Below are positions 59,898 through 64,000 of a stretch of DNA of 64,000 nucleotides, piece by piece. The stretch spans positions 620,001-684,000 of the forward strand of contig JAPYXD010000716.1 in assembly GCA_030998225.1 (NCBI GenBank), read 5' to 3'. The DNA comes from Diplolepis rosae. Lineage: Eukaryota > Arthropoda > Insecta > Hymenoptera > Diplolepididae. The notes beneath the pieces are model-generated. The model worked only from the letters and a program-made list of their open reading frames with translations. It did no database searches and was not told where the DNA came from. The position numbers and the translations under genes were made by a program. Each line of letters starts with the position of its first letter. Within the stretch, counting starts at the first letter, position 1.

Positions 59898-62800
59898 TTA
59901 AGCATATATTTTTTCTTCTCGTCTTTTCTTTGTAACAACGGTTCCAGGTTTGTGTTGAGCTTCTGGATGATTGAGGAGCTCTGGAGGACAGGTGGAAATC
60001 GGACTCAAGAGGATCGTCTGCTTGAGGTCGTAGAACAGATGACTGTCATCTTTAGTACAAAAGGAAATTGCCAGACCTGCTTTTCCGGCACGACCTGTTC
60101 GTCCAATACGATGAGTGTAATCTGAAAACAGAAAATTAGAGTTTATAGAATGAATAAAAAATTACCCAGTACTAAATATAATTTTAAGTATAAAAAACCT
60201 GATGTAGTTCAAATAAAAATTATACCTTCGATAGTTTTTGCCATATCGTAGTTAATGACCATAGATACATCTTTAATATCTATTCCTCTTCCAGCAACAT
60301 CTGTTGCTACCAGAATATCCTTACTTCCACTTTTAAGAGATGCCAATGCATATTCTCTTTGTTCTTGGCCTTTACCTCCGTGCAAAGTACAAGCATTGTA
60401 CTAAAACGAAAAATAATTATAAGAAACTATAATGCTTTAAAAATTCATTGCAATCTTAAAATTATTTTCCTTACTCCAAGTTTTTCCAGTCCTCTTGCGA
60501 GGACATCGGCACCTTTCTTCTGATTGACGAAAATAATAACAGGAGGTTCGACTCCTCTGCTGAGAATTTCCATGAGTTTTCTTCGTTTGTCTGACTCGCC
60601 CATGATGTGGACTATTTGCTCTGTTCGTTCAGTTGGTTTTCCGACGCTTCCAATATAAACAACAGCAGGACGTCGGAGATACGTTCTCGCCAGTCTTTCC
60701 ACTGCTGGAGGCATCGTCGCCGTAAACATCACAGTCTAAAATGAAAATGATTTCACTTTTAAATTTTCAGGTTTCTGTATAACTAATGAAAAATTGAAGA
60801 CTAGATTTTATATAAAAATAAATTACCTGTCTGTACTTCTTCTTGGTGTTGTAATTTGCCAGAAGTTTCTCCTCATTTTCGGCGTCCTCATTGTCAGGCT
60901 TAAGATTTGTGACGGGCATATACTCAAGGATTTTCTGAACATCTGGTTCGAAACCCATGTCAATCATCCTATCGGCTTCGTCAAGAACGATGTAGGTACA
61001 TTGATTTAAAACGAGATATCTGTTCTCCAGGACATCGATCAATCGACCAGGAGTGGCAATTACGATCTGAAGTGTGAAGAAATCACGATTAAAAGTTTCC
61101 CTTATTTATCTCAAAAGTTATTTCACTCACCTCGCACCCCATCCTTAACCTGAATCCCTGTTCTTCTCTTGAAAGACCACCGACAACAACCACAGTTCGA
61201 ATTCCTAACGGTTGGCCAAATTTATTCGTTTCCTCTTCGATTTGCTGCGCTAACTCACTAGAAGCAAAATGAATTACTTAAATTTCTAAACACTGCAAAT
61301 AAAATATTAATAATTACCGAGTGGGCGCGAGGATAATAGAGTAAGGACCCTGGTCAGCTTCTTCAAGTCTTTCGATCTTCGGAAGACTCGTGATCCACAG
61401 CAAAAGTGGAATCAAAAATGCTAGAGTTTTTCCAGAACCGGTTTCAGCAACACCGATAATATCACGATTTTGGAGTCCAATTGGTATTGCTTGCCTCTGG
61501 ATGGGAGTTAAATCTTTGTATCCTACTTTGTCGACAATATCCAAAATCTTTTCTGGGAACCCAGACTCTTTCCAGGAACGAATTGGATCCGGAATTCGTC
61601 CACCTTTAATTGTAATATTGTAATCCTCGCGGAAAATTCTCCAATCTCGTTCAGTCATTTCATTCAAGGCCTTTTCGGACCAATGCCGGTCGTCCCATTT
61701 TTGTTTTTCTTCTTTTCGCTTCACTTTCTTCAGACGCATCCTAAAAAAACGTTATTAAATAAATTCAGATAAATATTTTAATTGGTAATATATGGAAGCT
61801 TTAAAGCTGTCCCAAGTATCCAACTTCAAATCCGAAAATTACTTTTCCTGTTCCTTCTCAGCTTCAGTGCGTCTTTTTTCAAGAAGCTCTCCATAGAATT
61901 TGCTTTGATCCCTCTTCTGCGCCTTAATATCGATTCCGGCAAGGTTTCCCCGTCCAAAAAATTGAACCTGATGTCGCTCTTTGTAAATATTGTTGTAATC
62001 GACGGACGTATCTTCTGAAGTATCCCAATCGAAAACAAATTTTCGATCGTTAAGTCTTCTCACTCGACGTTTTTTTTTTACGAGTCCAAGATACCTTTCT
62101 TTTATTGCCTCTACTTCCTTTTCTTTATCCTTGTCTTTGACTTCTTCATCTCTGGACCTCTGATTCTCTCTTCGCCTGTTTTATATGGATTTTTAAAATA
62201 AAAATTTGATATAAAAAACGTTGACTGATGAATAAATGAGTACAATATCAAAACTTGAAATAAAATTGAAATTACCTGTCCCTATCGTCCCATTCTCTAT
62301 CTTTTCCAGAGCTTGATCCATCTCCATGAGACAAAATCTTTTTTTCCTCCTCTTGTCTTTTCCTCAGCGCCGCAACTTCCTCATTTCGTTTTTCCATAGC
62401 CAACTTCTGTCTTTGTTCTTTCGTCAAAAATATAGGTTTAGATCTTGCTTCCTCCTCTGATTTTTTCTTCGCAAGTAATTCCTCTAAACTGAGAGGTTCT
62501 TTCTTTGGAGGGGGTTTCATTTTTTCATCTTTTTCTTCTTCAATCTCATTTTTTGCATCTTTTGAGTCTTTTGAATCTTTAGAATCCTTTTTCCCCTGAT
62601 CTTCAATCACAAATATGGGACTTGACTTTCTTTTCTTATCGTCTTTAGATTTGTCTTTGCCATCCTTTCGATCTCGAGATCTTTCTCTTTCCCTCGATCT
62701 GTCCCTCGACCTGGAACGTTTTCTGTCCTAAAATTCGAAAAATAATATAATATAAAAAAACATATGATTAACTAATATTCAGGTGAAATCCTACCTTTTT

Positions 62801-62941
62801 TCTCTCTTTAGACCGACTCCTGGATCTTTTTCTATCCCTTCGCTCTCTGTCCCTGGTTCTCTCCCTTTCCCTTTCTCTCTCCCTTTCTCGATCTCTTTCC
62901 CTTGATCTACTTCTCCTTCCACTTTTCTTATCGTGATTCAT
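59898..62941 (-). CDS. DDX23: DEAD-box helicase DDX23 (Prp28, U5-100K)
   Basis: Nine exons (62795-62941, 62276-62727, 61843-62175, 61318-61740, 61131-61257, 60827-61066, 60475-60735, 60226-60400, 59898-60121) give 793 residues (human 820). The N-terminal 110 or so residues are an Arg-Ser/Arg-Glu/Arg-Asp tract typical of metazoan Prp28. Helicase motifs in order are the Q motif ([14 protein letters not shown]), I (AETGSGKT), Ia (APTRELAQQ), GG, Ib (TPGR), II (DEAD in [17 protein letters not shown]), III (FTATMP, SAT-type variant), IV ([13 protein letters not shown]), V ([11 protein letters not shown]) and VI ([11 protein letters not shown]). Prp28 swaps U1 for U6 at the 5' splice site during spliceosome activation. 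The end [11 protein letters not shown] is conserved. The FTAT in place of SAT is normal for this subfamily. Confidence 0.96.
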
Positions 62942-63536
62942 TTTTAATAATTTTTTAAGTTTTTAGACCTTTTGCACAGGAAACCTTAAAACTTTGTAAA
63001 ATTTTTACTACGAGCAACGAAAGGTGAGGTTATGTTTTTCATAGAAAATCAACAAATAATAAAAATTAAAACCAATATAAAGTTAAAAAACGTATAAGAT
63101 CATCTTTATCACTGTAAATTCACCAAAAATAATTTCTGAAAAAAATAAAAGTATATACAATAAACTTTTGGTTACGTTTTCTAACCTCAAAACTCTCACC
63201 AAAATGTCACCTAAATATTGTCTGAAAAATAAGAATTTCTATATTTCTGATTACTTTGATCAGAAACTTAATTTAAAAAAATTTTAAACGTTAATTTACA
63301 GGAAATACCACTTTTTCACATGTTAACGGGCTTGACGGGCACTTTTTCGTAAAACTTTGAAAAATAGTTTTCCTATAGGTCTTCTTGAATGAACATATAT
63401 CACATAGATCACATATATACATAAATGAAATCTTCTGGAAACTATGATAAAATTACTGTGAAATTACTAGTGCCAGCTAGTGCATTACTAAAATTCCGTA
63501 AACTCACACATGACACAAAATCATTTTCCATTTCCA
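62942..63536. other. DDX23 upstream region
   Basis: AT-rich. It should contain the DDX23 5' UTR and promoter. No ORF or repeat is evident before the hairpin element at about 63537. Confidence 0.45.
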
Positions 63537-63694
63537 GGGTGCCATCTCATGTGGGCACAAAATACAAAGCAGAAAACGAACAGCCAATTACAGAACATCT
63601 TTAAAAAGAAATTAATCTAAAGCTTTTCTGTAATTGGCTGCTCGTTTCCTGCATTGCATTTTACGCTCACAAGGAAGGGCACCGGCGGCACCCT
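63537..63694. mobile_element. Hairpin miniature element, family F (copy 2)
   Basis: About 158 bp. Arms contain CAAAGCAGAAAACGAACAGC and CAATTACAGAA with complementary arms CTGTAATTGGCTGCTCGTTT on the right. The ends read GGGTGCC and GGCACCC. Same family as 19858-20008. Confidence 0.75.
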
Positions 63695-63711
63695 TAAATC
63701 ACCGTAGCTGC

Positions 63712-64000
63712 CGTTAGGGATGTAAGTTCATGAAACGTTTCATTGAAACATTGAAAGTTTCTTGAAACATTCGGAAAGTTTCACAAATATGAAAGCGCAT
63801 GCGCACTTATTTCAAGTTAAGGTTATATTATTTAAATCGTATTCATTTGTTTTGATGTTTTTTGATGTGATGCAAGATGGTTTACCGGTACTTATCGACT
63901 GAATATTTTGCGTTTAAAGAATAATAAAAAGTTCTTGGAAAATGGGTCGCCAGAAGCACTGCGTACATAATTATTTCTTTAAGCATGTGAATGTAGCACG
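63712..64000 (+). mobile_element. Possible 5' end of a hAT-type element with BED-finger ORF (cut by window edge)
   Basis: TTAGGGATGTAAGTTC at about 63712 resembles hAT termini (CAGGGATG-type). It is followed by clustered GAAAC/GTTTC subterminal words. An ATG at 63942 opens MGRQKHCVHNYFFKHVNVAR to the window end. The spacing V-x2-[YF]F ... A-R suits the start of a BED zinc finger, but the Cys and His ligands lie beyond the edge. This is tentative. Confidence 0.35.

Overview
The window is eukaryotic nuclear DNA, AT-rich and intron-dense. Spliced genes with short GT-AG introns, single-copy animal genes, non-coding 5' exons and many small palindromic transposons point to an insect. Residue-level similarity of Lis-1, ATP citrate lyase and ABCB6 to insect orthologues fits Hymenoptera (perhaps a parasitoid wasp), but that placement is inference.

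Layout: a P5B-type ATPase (ATP13A/anne boleyn family, +) at 2.6-8.0 kb; a TEX10/Ipi1-like ribosome-biogenesis gene (-) at 8.4-10.3 kb; the ABC half-transporter ABCB6 (+) at 11.5-15.6 kb; a 57-residue single-pass membrane micropeptide (-) at 16.2-16.5 kb; a 5-kb transposon island at 17.0-22.1 kb holding an intact THAP-domain gene between diverged inverted repeats, then a 2.7-kb inverted-repeat element with a decayed BED-finger ORF and several nested hairpin elements; the kinase STK16 (+) at 22.4-23.9 kb; about 7.7 kb without recognisable protein genes that probably carries the ATP citrate lyase promoter and first intron; ATP citrate lyase (+) at 31.6-35.9 kb; Lis-1 (-) at 39.3-48.5 kb; SNAPC1 (+) at 50.9-52.3 kb; an unrecognised 374-residue gene (-) at 52.7-54.5 kb; a secreted histidine acid phosphatase (+) at 56.3-59.5 kb; the U5 snRNP helicase DDX23/Prp28 (-) at 59.9-62.9 kb; and, at the right edge, the start of what may be a hAT element.

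The most unusual content lies in the 4.7-kb last intron of Lis-1. Two intronless genes lie antisense to Lis-1 and encode short, basic, helical, mutually homologous proteins. Each has an inverted CCAAT box, a TATAAAAG box and, 22-32 bases after the stop codon, a perfect replication-dependent-histone 3' stem-loop (GGCCCTTTTCAGGGCC). The proteins do not look like any core histone or H1 that I can recognise. They are candidates for a non-histone family expressed in S phase or packaged with chromatin through the histone mRNA machinery.

Between these two genes sits a chain of four abutting miniature elements that share TTAA junctions. Related copies interrupt introns of ABCB6 and of the acid phosphatase. 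Exon coordinates were set by eye from splice consensus, reading frame and remembered family similarity. All multi-exon coding models keep an open frame and sum to a multiple of three.
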